Below are positions 51,052 through 63,654 of a stretch of DNA of 64,000 nucleotides, one piece after another. Within the stretch, counting starts at the first letter, position 1. Each line of letters opens with the position of its first letter. The notes beneath the pieces are model-generated. The model did no database searches and had not been told where the DNA came from. It saw nothing but the letters and a program-made list of their open reading frames with translations. The translations under genes were made by a program, and so were the position numbers. Source of the DNA: Chrysomallon squamiferum (Eukaryota > Mollusca > Gastropoda > Neomphalida > Peltospiridae); contig CM022666.1 of NCBI GenBank assembly GCA_012295275.1, forward strand, positions 6,626,839-6,690,838. The letters are read 5' to 3'.

Positions 51052-54000
51052 ATGGCGGCTCCAGCAAAGAGTACACCGAGGGATGCCCAAGTTATGGCCG
51101 CTATCCTTAAGGATATGGGCGTTTTGGATTATGAACCTCGTTTAATTAATCAGATGCTTGAATTTACATATAGTAAGCATATTTCTAGGTCACTGAGGAA
51201 TAAGACATAACTGCAGTATGCATTTCATTGAGAGTGCAAACTACAAAATGTATTGCCTATGACAAACAATAAATATTAATATTATTAATTATAATAATTT
51301 TCGTATGATTCAGTTATTAATTTACTGATATTTGATTCATATGATTTCAAGTCAGTATATGTTGCTTTGACAGATACATTTTTCTTTAAAAGTCATACAG
51401 GCTTAAGATTTAAGCATGCAAGCATGTATAACTTTTGACAAGAGCTTCATTATTTTAAACTTATTTCTAATAGTAATATAAATTTATTGTTTGACTTTAA
51501 TTGCCCATTAGCCTGTTCCACTTCAAACCTGTTGTTTGTTGATCTTTTCATTTTTCCCAACTTGGAAAATGCATATGTATAACTATAAGATTAATTGCTG
51601 CCAATAAACAGCAGCAGATTTCCTTTGCCATGTCAACGTAATTTCGTACAAGAGAGAATGTGATAACTGTTCAGTTAATTGCAGGATATGTTACTGATGT
51701 CCTGGACGATGCCAAAGTGTACTCAAGTCATGCCAACAAGAAGAATCTAGACTGCGATGACATCAAACTTGCCATTCAGTGTCGCATGGACCATTCTTTT
51801 ACCACGCCTCCTCCTCGAGATGTAAGTTATTTAATTTTAAAAACAAGAAAACTGTTCTAATCTCACTTATATGTAACTACAGATATTTACAGTGATCAAA
51901 CATGCCAAGAGAAACCAGTTTTAGAAATTTATCCCTGCTCGTTTTGATGTTAGATTTTATGTGATAAACTATTTCTGAACATTTGTTTTGTGATACGTAC
52001 ATTTTTCTGATATGATATAACTAAATATAGTTTGTATATCTGCTTGTTATTGTTTTATTTAATCTATTTATTTAGTTATTTTTCTACAATTACTGCTAAT
52101 GCAAAATATGACCAAAAATATAATAAAGACACAAGATTATATATTTTCTCATGTATCTCAGCAACATTTCATAAACAGAAATACAAAAACTTCCTTAATC
52201 CGAGACTGCATCAGTTTTGCAATGTTTTATTTAATTTGTCTTTAATTTCTGTTTCTGGTAGGGAGACACAAATATATTTACAGGTTTATTTTATTTCAGT
52301 TGCTGATGGACATTGCACGTTACAGAAATGCACAACAGCTACCACTAATCAAACCGTACTCACAACCCAGGCTACCTCCAGATCGCTACTGTCTGTCTGC
52401 TCCTAACTACAAGCTCAAAACAATGAGAAAAGTAAAGAAAGTTTACATATAAACAGAAACTTTCTCTGCATTATTTGAAAATAACGTTTTCTGAAAAGAT
52501 CTTCAAGATTTTATTCCTAATAACACGTCATATATATCTTGTAACACTAGTAATATCTTTTTATAGTTGTTTTATTCTTATTTAATTTTAAACTTAAACA
52601 AGTAGATTTAAAAGAATCCTAAAGGAGAAATAGTGGTATGTTTGATTTTTAAGTTACATTTAAAAGTTAATAAACAAATTTTTTAAAATCAATGATAATA
52701 GATGTGCTGAAAGTTTGATCATTAAGAATCTCTTCCTTTGAAGGTTGAAAAAAAAAAAAAGTAAAAAAAAAAAAGATTAGGGTAATTAAAATATTTTTAT
52801 GGTGTTTCAAAAAGACATATGATATACATTTTTTTTTGAAACACACACAATTATTTTTTAATTGTTTTTATTTCAGCCAAGGACACAGATGTCACTGCCG
52901 AATACACTGAACACTGGCGGCCCTCGATTCAGTATCAGTTCTCTAGGAGGTCAGATTTTTACTTATTCTTCAAAAATTATTTCCATTTCATATTTTTTAT
53001 GAAAATATAACATTCAAGTTCAAACAATTTTGTTTGCTTTTCTTATGCATTGTAAGCAGTTTTCTTTTATTTGTTAGTTCAGTTGTTTTTATGTTTTTGT
53101 CTGTCTGTATATTTGTTTGTATATTACTCAAATTGTTCATTTTTATTTTTTATTAATAATACTAGTTTAAAAAAGTCTGATTCAGAAATTCTTATTTTAT
53201 CATTCTTTTTGAAAATGTAATAAATTTATTAAAGTAATCAGTACTTGTTGATTTTGGTTCCATTATTTTCATTCTTTTTTTTATTTTCTTTATTTATTTT
53301 GTTTTATTCTTTATTTTTATTTTCTTTATTTATTTTGTTTTATTCTTTATTTTTATTTTATTTATATTTATTTATTTATTTAAATGTATTTTATTTATAA
53401 TTTATTTGTTTATTTTATTTTATTTTTTATTTATATATATTTTATTATTTTATTTTACTTCACATTATTAATTTTTATTTTTTATTTTACTCAGTTAAAG
53501 GTGCTGGGGGGACAGGCAGTGGTCAGACTCTGACTGTGGTGACAAAAGCCGCCACCCAACCAACTGTGACAATAATAAGCAAACCTGCGTCTACCACAAC
53601 AGTCAAACCAACGTTCAGAATAAACGCAGGTATGATGTCTACAAAAAACACGTTCAGATTTTTATATGGGGTTGATGTAATGCTTGTCTTGTTACAATAA
53701 TAACAATAATTTAATAAATTTTAAATTTATTTTTCAGTTTGGTGTACTGTACTTTTTATTTATTTTTTTACAAAAAGGTTTTTTTGTTACGAATAGTTAT
53801 AGCATTATAATTACGTGTTAAAAGTGAACATAAGTTGAAAATATGTTATTTTTAAAATGTATGTGTGTGTGTATGTAAAAGAAAATTACATTAAGAATTA
53901 TATGTAACAAATAAATATGAACACACACATTTTTTATACACATTTATTTTTGTATTATTTTTAACAATTTGTTTTGCTTAAAATTGACTTTTCATATTTA

Positions 54001-54410
54001 TTTATTTTTTCCCAGGTTCTTTGTCTTCTAATTATGCAAAGATCATACCTCAAAGCAGTAACAACAACAGCAGCAGCAATGCCGCCAACACCATTGCTCA
54101 CACATCTACCAACATCAGCAACATCACCAACATCAGCAACATTTCATCAGCCAACTCCACTAGTCTCGGATTCACCAACATCAGCAACCTGGCAACGTCA
54201 GGAGTGACCAACTTCAACACATCAAACATGTCCAATCTGACAACAACCAGCAGTTCCAGTCTCCCTAGTATGGGCATGTCTAGTGCCACGCCTTTGAGCA
54301 CTGCCCCCATCAGCATGATGATGTCATCGTCATTTTCAAACATGACTACAATGTCCAGTAATTCAAATCCACTCAAAAGAAAGGCTGAAGATGAAGACTA
54401 TGACAAGTGA
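51052..54410 (+). CDS. TAF9: TFIID/SAGA subunit TAF9, 6 exons, complete
   Basis: Exons 51052-51172, 51685-51821, 52300-52431, 52877-52949, 53495-53629 and 54016-54410 sum to 993 nt (330 residues). All phases close. TAF9 pairs with TAF6 through a histone fold in TFIID and SAGA-type coactivators in the nucleus. The fold occupies about residues 10-80: [20 protein letters not shown], then [20 protein letters not shown] and [15 protein letters not shown]. The conserved TAF9 segment follows: [40 protein letters not shown] and [10 protein letters not shown]. The second half is Thr/Ser/Asn-rich and ends [14 protein letters not shown], like the KRKREDDDD-type tail of vertebrate TAF9 but longer overall (vertebrate about 264 residues). 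Exon 3 has an alternative donor nine bases downstream (52440) adding Val-Lys-Lys. Confidence 0.95.
54016..54410 (+). CDS. TAF9: TAF9 exon 6 (low-complexity C-terminal region and stop)
   Basis: Encodes residues 201-330. It begins [20 protein letters not shown] and continues with Asn/Ser/Thr/Ile runs built on short repeats (TNISNIT, SNISN). It ends in the conserved acidic [11 protein letters not shown] followed by TGA. The repetitive codons are probably expansion within an unstructured tail; the frame is held by the conserved C-terminus. Confidence 0.92.
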
Positions 54411-57096
54411 CTTGCGAATCAGATAGTGAAATTAGGATAAAAATATTGGAAAATTACCGTGTGTGACACAGTGACAGTAAGATATAAATATTGGAAAGTT
54501 ACAGTGTGACACAGTGACAGTAAGATATAAATATTGGAAAGTTAGAGTATGTCACAGTGACAGTAAGATTTAAATTACTGGAAAGTGGTTGTATTCCATT
54601 GTGACAGGGTAACAGTACTGAACTGTGATTGTGTGATATATGAACAGTAGGATGTAAATACTGGAAAGTGACTAAGTGATAACACTAGGAGATAAGAGGC
54701 GATTCTTTCAAAGGAATTTTAAGGTCAAATGTGTTATTTCTATAAAAAAGAAGATAATTAAAATAATTGATAAGTAGAATTGTTTGACAAATATTTTGTA
54801 AATGATCCTGTCAGACAATGTAGACTCAAAGTAATTGTTTGTCGAAGACCCAAGTGAAGAAGTGATCAATATTTATATATGTGAAGTTATTGATTGACGC
54901 ATAAACTCAATTATTTGAAAGTGACTAGAATAGATATTTAAATTCAGTTGAAATTTAGATATTGGAAAGTGACTAGAATAGATATTTTAATTCAGTTGAA
55001 ATTTAAATTCAGTTGAAAATGACAATCAGGTGAGAATTTAAATATTGGAATTTAAATAGATTTTAAAAAATTTAAATATTTAAAAATGTTACGAAAATAG
55101 ATATAAATCAAAGAATTTAAACATAACTATAATGGATGCTAATTTAAATATTTTATATTAACCATAAAAATGGAAATAAATCAGAATATTTTAAAATAAT
55201 TGACACAGGACATAAATATTACTGATTTAAATAACTGAAAATAGACCAACATTTTAATATTTAAAAATAATAAAAAACATTTGAATATGTGTTTGACAAT
55301 GTCAAAGTGATTGTGAAAACACATGTAAATTTAATAATCGAAGAAAAAAACAATTTAAAGATGTGTTAATTTCATTAGAAGACAGATCCATTAAATTTGG
55401 TAGGAAAGAAAATTTGATTGTTTATAGAATTTTTTTTTTTTTTTTTTTTACATATGTCTGACAAATAAATATGTTTGACACTTCTTGTTTTGTTTTTGTA
55501 ATATAGTATTTGTATTTTTTCTCTTTATGTTGTATTCAATACAGAGAGAGAATGAAATGAAGCATGAAAAATAAATTTCTTACAACAATAATAAATATTA
55601 AACTTTTTTTCCCCTTCTTATTTGTTTTGTTTCATTTTGTAAAAGAAAACTAATTCTTCTTTATTTAAAACTATTTAATGAAGAAAAAAAAAACAAGTCA
55701 TTTCGTTTGATATATTTCTTTATTACAGTTTAGTTACATCTTTCAACACAGAGACAATAACAGTAAAATGTGCACCATTAAGACAGACATTTTATTTTTG
55801 TTTTATTTTTCAAAATCTTGGAATACTGGATTTCCAGAATCTTCTGGAAAAAACCTGCTCAGCATAAAAACAATACTTGAAGATTATCATTATAATCAGA
55901 AATCTTTCTGATCTGATTTTTGATTAACAACATTTTGTCACACAAGACAAAAAGTGATAACAGATTTTAAAACATTTCCTGATATTTGCTGCACCTACTT
56001 TAGATATACCTTTGCTGTTAATTCCAATGTGTGTATCAAAGGATTTCTAAGGTAAATGCTGTTATTATTCATTAAAAAAAAAAAAAAAGATTAAAAATAC
56101 ATTTTTCTTCATTTTCTTAGCTTTTAAAAAAATACTTTGAGATGCATGTACATTTTTAAATTTTCAAGTGACAAATTCTTCCATTAAATCTTGTATTAGT
56201 TCTATATTTAACATACTTTATGATGGTGATGAAGATGATGATGATGATTATGATAATAAAATAAATAAAGACAGATAAACAAAAAGACTGTTAGATGAAA
56301 CTCATTTTCAATGTTTTAGTTGCTTTTTACAACTAAGATAAAGACTGTTAGATTAAAAACCAAAAAAAAAACATTAAAAAAAAAACTAGATGATTATGTT
56401 TTCAGTTGTTATTATTTTAGTTGGGTTTTTATTTTACAACTAAATTTGGCTACAGCAAAAAAGAAAGACACATAACATACACACAATAATTTCCAGACAT
56501 ATACAAAATCTCTCACTAGTAATTGTAACTTTTATTTATTTTCCACTTTTGTTTTCATCAACACAGGAATTATTAATGACTTCTTATCACAATCATTCAG
56601 ACCGTTACCAAGGAAACGTCTAATTTACTCTTCTCTAATCTATTCAACCATTTTTATTTAAAATCTATTGTTTTTTTTTTTTGTAATTTTTTTAATCTTT
56701 CATTAATCCCTGATTATTTTCTTACAACATTTTGCTAACAATTATTATTTTAAATCCATTTTCTTTTCTTTTATTTTATTGTTTTTATCTCGCCAATGCT
56801 GTAAGTCTTTCTATTTATATTAACTTGTATGTAAACTATATCTTTTCTACCGTTCAGTGCACAGGTGTCCAGAGTAATGTCCATTTTTCACTGAATGACC
56901 TAGGTCAAATGTTTACCTTTTGAGGTCTCATGACATACAATGGAGCAGTCATTGGTCGTTTTGTTGTGATATAGATATATATATATATATGTATGTATAT
57001 ATATAAATGTGTTTTTGGTTTCTTTACTTCTGTCTTTGATGGTTTTTAAAATATTTTATTTTCAGCCTCTTTCTGGTAACAGCAAGGGGAGACCAC
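54411..57096. other. Convergent 3' regions of TAF9 and DLG, no other gene seen
   Basis: Left part: TAF9 3'UTR with a roughly 60-bp degenerate tandem repeat (54445-54670). Right part: the probable DLG 3'UTR on the minus strand; AATAAA on that strand at 55724-55719 is followed by a T-rich stretch and could be its poly(A) signal. The two transcripts would end within about 250 bp of each other. A short TA microsatellite occurs at about 56970-57003. Confidence 0.5.
55464..55469 (+). promoter_or_regulatory. Candidate poly(A) signal of TAF9
   Basis: AATAAA followed within about 25 nt by a T/GT-rich stretch (cttcttgttttgtttttg). It lies about 1.05 kb after the TAF9 stop. Another AATAAA near 55570 is an alternative. 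The 3'UTR between is AT-rich and contains tandem copies of a ttggaaagt..gtgacacagtgacagtaagatataaata unit at about 54445-54600. Confidence 0.5.
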
Positions 57097-57203
57097 TCAC
57101 AGCTTTTCCTTGGCAGGGACCCAGATTGTTGGCCCTGACTGGTCACGGATAACTTCTTTTACTTTTGCATAGATTTCATCTGCTGTGTCACCCTGCACTA
57201 CAG
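57097..57203 (-). CDS. DLG: DLG last coding exon with stop
   Basis: Encodes [19 protein letters not shown] and [16 protein letters not shown], then TGA. The terminal IWVPAKEKL is the canonical DLG C-terminus. A DNA stretch rich in ATT repeats begins about 30 nt upstream of the acceptor side. Confidence 0.95.
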
Positions 57204-59116
57204 CTGTAAAAACAAAACAAAAACACACTTAATTATTATTATTATTAGTGTTATTATTATTATTATTACTATTACTATTACTATTACTATTACTATTATT
57301 ATTATTTTTGTTATTGTTATTGTTATTATTATTACTATTATTATTATTATTATTTTTTTTGTTATTATTATTATTATTATTCTTATTCTTATTACTGTTA
57401 CTGTTATTAGTTATTGTTACAATTATTAATATTAGTAGTAGCATTTTTACTGTCATTATTTTGTTATTGTTATTATTATTACTATTATTATTATTATTAT
57501 TATTATTAAACTATTATTAAACTATTATTATTATTTTTGTTATTATTATTATTTTTGTTATTATTATTATTATTGTTATTATTGTTCTTATTCTTGTGTA
57601 TGTTGTTGTTATTATTGTTATTGTTACTGTTATTATTAGTTATTGTTACAGTTATTTTTAGTAGTAGCAGTATTTTTTACTGTCATTATTTGGTTATTGT
57701 TATTATTATTGTAATTGTTACTGTTGTTTTATTTTTATTATTAATATTATTAACCCCCCAAAAAGACACAAACTCCCCCCACTGCATTATTAAAGGATAC
57801 CATTAGAAAACATCATGTCTTCAATTTTTATCACTAGTATTATATTATTGTTGCTTTAAATATCATTATAATTTATAATTAAATTTAAAAAAAACAACAA
57901 TTATATCCCCCATAAAAAAAACCCCAAAATATCAGATAAAAAAAAAAAGTAAAAAAGAAATCGTGAAAAATTATTTTACAAGATCTATATAATTTTCTTT
58001 AAAAAAACCCATATTTTTTACTTTAATTTATTTATTATTGCAGTTATTTTTGTTCTTATTAATGGAAGTCAGAAAATAAAAAACGACCCTCCATTTGTGA
58101 TTATTTTTATCACATTTAATGAACTTTACCTGTAAAATATTCCCCAAATTCCTGTTCTAACTTCATAGCTCTCTCATATGTCTTCCTCGCTTGTTCATCT
58201 GTTATTCGTTTATTCATTTCCCTGTGTTAAAAACAAAACAACTTGTTACTTGCTCAAATCCAGTTAACATTTCTAATTCAAATTTCTCAAATAATAAAAA
58301 TATGAACGTTACTAATTCAGTGTTGTTACGTTAGAGAAAATGTAAATAATTTCTTCACCAGACCTCTGCACACCACTGTTTGTGGTTTAATACAAATATA
58401 CATGCCCTGAATATCTTCAATAAGCAAGTATTAGCATTCACATTTTTAAGAATACAGTTGTCATTTCATGTCCATTTTTATATATACACACTTGTTCATA
58501 ATAGATGGTGTATGTTGTATGTATATATGCATGAAGGTGTCTTTGTATGAATGTAAGTGTATATGGGTGTATGTGTGTTTGTGTGTGTGCATGTATAATG
58601 GTGTATATCTGTCTGTCTGTCTGTAGGTTATACTCACATTATAGATTCAACACTTTTAGGTTTGATGAAGATAGCTATTGGATAAAGACCAGCTACCTGT
58701 AGTCTTTTGATGGCATTTCCACTCACATCCAGAATACAGTGTTTTTTCTGTTATTTATAAATACATTTAAATAGTATGTCAAAAGAGAGAGAGAAAGAAG
58801 GAAAAAATAAATGAGAGAAAACAAAACAATTTTTTTTTTTTTTTAAAATAGCTTTCAAAATAATAAAACCTAAATAAATAAAATAATAATAAAGAAATAA
58901 AAAATAATAATGAAAGAAAAAAATAAATAAAAAGAAATTGTTGTTATTACGATTCTACCAAAAATGACCAAAGAGATATTATTTTAAATTAAACAAAAAT
59001 TTGCAGCCAACAACAACAACAATAATAATAGTAATAGTAATAGCAATAATATAATAACAGTATAATAATAATAGTAACAATAATAATTTAATAACAGTAT
59101 AATAATAATAATAATA

Positions 59117-59151
<35 letters not shown>

Positions 59152-59859
59152 TACAATAACAACATAAAAATTAAAATTAAAAAAATAAATAAATAAAAAA
59201 TAAAAATAAAAATTAATAATAAAAATGGTCCTTCAAAAAAAAGAAAAAAGAAAGCACTTCACATTTTTCAACCCTGTACAATGAGGACACTCACATTTTC
59301 AGCAACCTCTTTAACTGACGCGACACTGGTTCCATAGAGGTTGTCGTTGTAGACGCCAGCCTCGATAAACAGGTGATTCTGAATGTCTTTCTCCATCTGC
59401 TCCCTCGACTCGACGAAGTGGTAGTCCCTGCCATCCACTTCGTAGTCACGCCGTTGTCGCGTTGTGTCTGCAAGAAAAACAAACATCTCAAAAATGTTGC
59501 CGTTGTAGAATGAGTTTATATATATATATACACATTTAAATGTTGTTCTTTGTATAAATATCTATTGTTGTGAAGATGGTGCATAAAGCATTTCTATGTT
59601 CAGTGTAAAGTTTATCACTATTATTATTATTATTTATTATTATTATATTATTACTGTTATATTATTATATTATTTTTATTATTATTATTATTACTGGGTT
59701 TCATTATTTTATTTTATTAGATGATTTTATATTATTATTATTATTATATTTGAATCATTCTGTCAGATGGTAATTTCAAAGGAATATTTTGTTTATTTTT
59801 CTTTTCATGATTTTTGATATTTGAATCTGAATTTAATTTCAGTTTTTTTTTGTTTTTAT

Positions 59860-59890
<31 letters not shown>

Positions 59891-60758
59891 TATATATTTT
59901 TAATGTATTTGTTTAAAATCAATGACAATTTTAAAATGCAAATGTTCTCATAGGTCTAGACAGGTGGGTTTTTTTTTTTTATAAAATTATTTCACAGATC
60001 TGAAAATATTCAACAACTGTGATTATCATCTGAATTATAAAAAATCAATTCCTGAATGTTATTGTAACATCTTCTTATAAGAGCTTATAGCTTTAATAAC
60101 AAAGTTTCTCTTTTTTCTTTTTTAAGAAAAGTTATATGAAACATGTTTTGTTCTTAAAATGATAACTTTGAAGAAAAGAAACTCACTGATGTCAAACTAG
60201 ACAATCAACATTTACTGCTTAGCAGAAAGCTAAATTTAATATGAACCTTCCCACTGGCAGAACCTTACATACCCATCACTTTAATAAACTAGTCACAGAA
60301 GAATTGCTAGAATGGGAAAAAAATAACACTTTGGGAAACTTGAGGATGATCGATATTTATAAAAGAGTGCTCCAAATTTGTTAGAACAGGAGATTGCTCT
60401 ATGGATGAATGGGACAGGACTGAGCCAGTGATATTATTAAGTTTATCAAAAAAACTCTATAGCTGCTGAGTCATGTTAATAACGTCTACTTACGTGGAAC
60501 ACAACTACCAAACTTGTCTGGAAATTCAGAAATAAGGTCATCGTTAATTCTATCTTTGAGTGGTCCCAGAATTATCACAGGTCGAGTGTATCTCACTGTA
60601 AAAACAAATAACATAATTTTAATATCTACTGTAAACATGCAGATACATATAACACACTAAAAAATAACATAATTTTAATATCTCACTGTAAACAAACATG
60701 TAGATACAAATAACACACTAACAAACTAACGTAATTTTAATATCTCATTGTAAAAAAA

Positions 60759-60829
<71 letters not shown>

Positions 60830-61551
60830 TGTGTGTTATATGGGTATTGAATAAAACACTATCAAGTTAACAATATTTTAATATCTCACTGTTATACAGG
60901 TATTGAATAAAACACTAAAAGTTAACAATATTTTAATATCTCACTGTTATACAGGTATTGAATAAAACACTAACAAGTTAACAATATTTTAATATCTCAC
61001 TGTGTTATACAGGTACTGAATAAAACACTAACAAGTTAACAATATTTTCATATCTCACTGTAAAATTACACAATATGTGTATCAATGTAACTATTAAGTC
61101 TACCTTTATGAAGAATAAATGACAAACTAATTTGTTTAAAGCATTTGCAAAACATGTTTTAAACTGAGCATAAATATATAAAATATAAAATGATGACTTA
61201 CGTTCTTGCTGTACAACAGCTTCATATGAGAGAATCGGCTCATCTCCACCTGAAAACAAAACAAAATAATTTCTTACTAAACAAACAATTCAAAAGCCTC
61301 TCCTAAAGATTCTACAAACTTATTTTTAACAGAGAGACATTTTTCAAAAACAACCATTCCCAATTTTTCTTTTTAATAAATTAATATATATATATATAGT
61401 GGTTAATTAATAGAATAGAAAATATAAAATATCAGAATTAAACATTTTGTTTATATTTTAAAACAAATTTATTTAATATTTTAGTGATTCAATTACTTTG
61501 CATTAAGAAATATTTGCAAAATGTTGTTATGTAAAGTCAAAAAATATTATA

Positions 61552-61582
<31 letters not shown>

Positions 61583-62142
61583 ATGGCATTAATAATAATA
61601 ATAATCGTTATATTGATCAATTTTACCCCATTATATTAAAAACAACACTGAACATAGAACTTTTTACACTCCATCTCCATAGCAACATATATATTTTTTT
61701 AAACAGAACATTTAAATAAATAAATATTTTCCTGTAATTTTGTTCAAAACAAATAATTTTCAACAATAATTTAAATATAACGAAGAAAGTTAAAATACAG
61801 GCATTAAAAAATTAAAATATAAACATTTAAACTAACATATTTCAACACATTAATAAAATTATTACTTAAAAATAATATCAAAAGAACACTTAATTATTAT
61901 GACAATTATTATTATTATTATTATTAAATTCTAAACATTAACACTTAATTAATATTCAGTGAATTAAAAAAGAAAAAAACTGAAAATTTTCAATGAAAAT
62001 GGATAGATAGATCTGTTTCTTTTTCCTATGCATGCTTTTTGTTTGTTTTTTTAAGTTTTCTTTTTTATGACATAAGCTACAGTGTCAGTGGATCTTTACT
62101 TACGAAAACTAATATCTATTTCACTTGCATTGGAAAGCCCAC
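57097..62142 (-). CDS. DLG: Discs-large MAGUK scaffold, last seven exons (5' part outside window)
   Basis: Exons 62142-62104, 61249-61202, 60595-60494, 59467-59295, 58747-58638, 58221-58130 and 57203-57097 give 671 nt in one open frame (222 residues plus stop), starting mid-codon. DLG proteins are junctional and synaptic scaffolds with PDZ, SH3 and guanylate-kinase-like domains. Visible here: the end of the hook region ([20 protein letters not shown]) and the entire GuK domain. GuK signatures: [83 protein letters not shown] and the terminal IWVPAKEKL. The nucleotide-binding P-loop is absent, as in all DLGs, so the domain binds phosphopeptides rather than GMP. The near match to vertebrate DLG1 makes the call firm; which paralogue is not meaningful here. 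Confidence 0.95.
57234..57730. repeat. ATT-rich degenerate repeat in the last DLG intron
   Basis: ATT, ACT and GTT trinucleotides fill about 500 bp. A 150-bp part (attattagttattgttac ... tagtag) is duplicated at about 57400 and 57640. Confidence 0.9.
58130..58221 (-). CDS. DLG: DLG GuK exon (lid helix)
   Basis: Encodes [19 protein letters not shown] and [11 protein letters not shown]. Acceptor CACAG|GGAAATG, donor ACAG|GTAAAG. Confidence 0.94.
58638..58747 (-). CDS. DLG: DLG GuK exon (core strand and helix)
   Basis: Encodes [20 protein letters not shown] and [16 protein letters not shown]. Acceptor AACAG|AAA, donor ATAAT|GTGAGT, phase 2. Confidence 0.94.
59015..59155. repeat. AAT-rich repeat in a DLG intron
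   Basis: Degenerate AAT/AGT units close to the acceptor side of the 58747-58638 exon's upstream intron. Confidence 0.9.
59295..59467 (-). CDS. DLG: DLG GuK exon (GMP-binding-like region)
   Basis: Encodes [38 protein letters not shown] and [20 protein letters not shown]. This is the most conserved part of the GuK domain, forming the phosphopeptide pocket (Arg, Tyr, Glu residues) in DLG family structures. Donor AAT|GTGAGT. Confidence 0.95.
60494..60595 (-). CDS. DLG: DLG exon opening the GuK domain
   Basis: Encodes [20 protein letters not shown] and [13 protein letters not shown]. The 3' splice site TTTTTACAG|TGAGATAC is the source-like sequence of a tandem repeat filling the upstream intron. 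Confidence 0.93.
60615..61070. repeat. Tandem repeats carrying splice-acceptor-like sequence in a DLG intron
   Basis: Two unit types (about 60 and 56 bp) share attttaatatctcactgt. On the transcribed strand this reads ACAGTGAGATATTAAAAT, the same as the true 3' splice site at 60595 (ACAG|TGAGAT). Copies lie at about 60683, 60743, 60884, 60939, 60995 and 61053. A TA tract at 60762-60826 splits the two groups. Confidence 0.88.
61202..61249 (-). CDS. DLG: DLG exon joining hook and GuK (48 nt)
   Basis: Encodes [15 protein letters not shown], equivalent to vertebrate GQEEYVLSYEPVNQQE. Acceptor TTTTCAG|GT, donor GAAC|GTAAGT, phase 1 on both sides. Confidence 0.92.
62104..62142 (-). CDS. DLG: DLG hook-region micro-exon (39 nt)
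   Basis: Acceptor CTTCAG|GT, donor TTTTC|GTAAGT. It encodes [12 protein letters not shown] plus the first base of Arg, a multiple of three, so it can be skipped without a frameshift. It corresponds to the SNASDSESSYR segment of vertebrate DLG1, part of the alternatively spliced hook insert between SH3 and GuK. Confidence 0.8.
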
Positions 62143-62652
62143 CTGAAGGTAAAAAAACATGCAAAATCACAGAACATTTAGCAAAACTTAGGATCACCAC
62201 ACAAAGCATAAACAACAACAAAAAATTCAAAACTAAAATAAAATCTGAATTAAAACAAAAAAACACCCACTGCTTAATGTTCTGTTTAAACTGGTTTTAT
62301 GATTCTGAATATGTTTTGTTTATTTATTTATTTATCTTGTCTGTTTGTTTGTTTGTTTATTTTTATTGTTTAATTAATTGATTAATTTATTTATTTATTT
62401 ATTTATCTTGTAAGTTTGTTTGTTTTATTTTATTGTTTGTTTTAATTAATTTATTTATTTATCTTGTAAGTTTGTTTGTTTGTTTGTTTATTTTTATTGT
62501 TTAATTAATTAATTAATTAATTTATTTATTTATTTATTGTCTGTTAAGTAAATTTTATTTTAGTTTCTTTGTTCGTTTAAATATTTTTATTCATTTTTGT
62601 TTTTAATTTTTGAAAAGTAAAAAAAAAATATCATTAATATATGCATTGATAC

Positions 62653-62703
<51 letters not shown>

Positions 62704-63623
62704 CTTTTCTTCATCTTCCATTTTAATGAATTATTCAAAAATTTATTTTAAAGATTTAAATCAGTCTCAAACATTAATACCATATTGTTATAATAATCAA
62801 CTATATTTCCCACAATTCCAAACAAAAATGGCTGACAAAACAAAATAAATATTACATAAATTTACACTTTAAACTTTTCTTTCCCTTGTTCTAACTTCTT
62901 GTTTATTTTCAGGCAGTGGGGATAAGATATATCACATTACCCAGAATTCCAAACAAACTTCCTTCCTGCCAGTGTAAGCAGACATGAAGCAGTGAGTGTA
63001 AAAATAGCACTTATTTCAAACGTTTTACATCTGGAAAAACATTCTATTATCTGCCATGTCATCAGAAGGGAAAACAAGTCTGATTTGAGTTTTATGGGAA
63101 ATAGATTATATTCAGTGCTTATATATATATATATATTCTTACCTAACTGCTATAATTGTATGTGTAAATTTATTAATATTAATATGTAAATAATTAATAA
63201 TTTAATATGAAATTTTGTAAAAATATATATATTTCTTTGCAACAGAATTTACATTAAATATAACTGTACTTAAATAGCTAAGATTTATAAATAAATGAAA
63301 AATTAATAAAATTAATTAGATTTTATCAAAAATAAATAGATGAAATTAGAGGCTATTATTTTAATACTACAACTAATAAATTATTTGTTTTTTTGTCTGT
63401 CTTTATTCCACAAATGTAAATGTTTGAAGTAAATGCTGTAACTGTCACAAATTAAAACAAGCCAGAACTATTTTTTTAAATAAATAAATTAATAAATAAA
63501 ATTAATTAATAATTAATACTAACAACAAAAATTAACAAAACAGATTTTTACAGTTACAACAAATAAAGCAAAAATATATTTTTAAAATAGAGAATTTTTT
63601 TTTTTTAATGAATGTAAAATTTA

Positions 63624-63654
<31 letters not shown>

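Noticed and set aside
54098-54376. Minus-strand open frame opposite TAF9 exon 6
   Set aside because: Arises from the repetitive Asn/Ser/Thr codons. The plus frame ends in the conserved [11 protein letters not shown].
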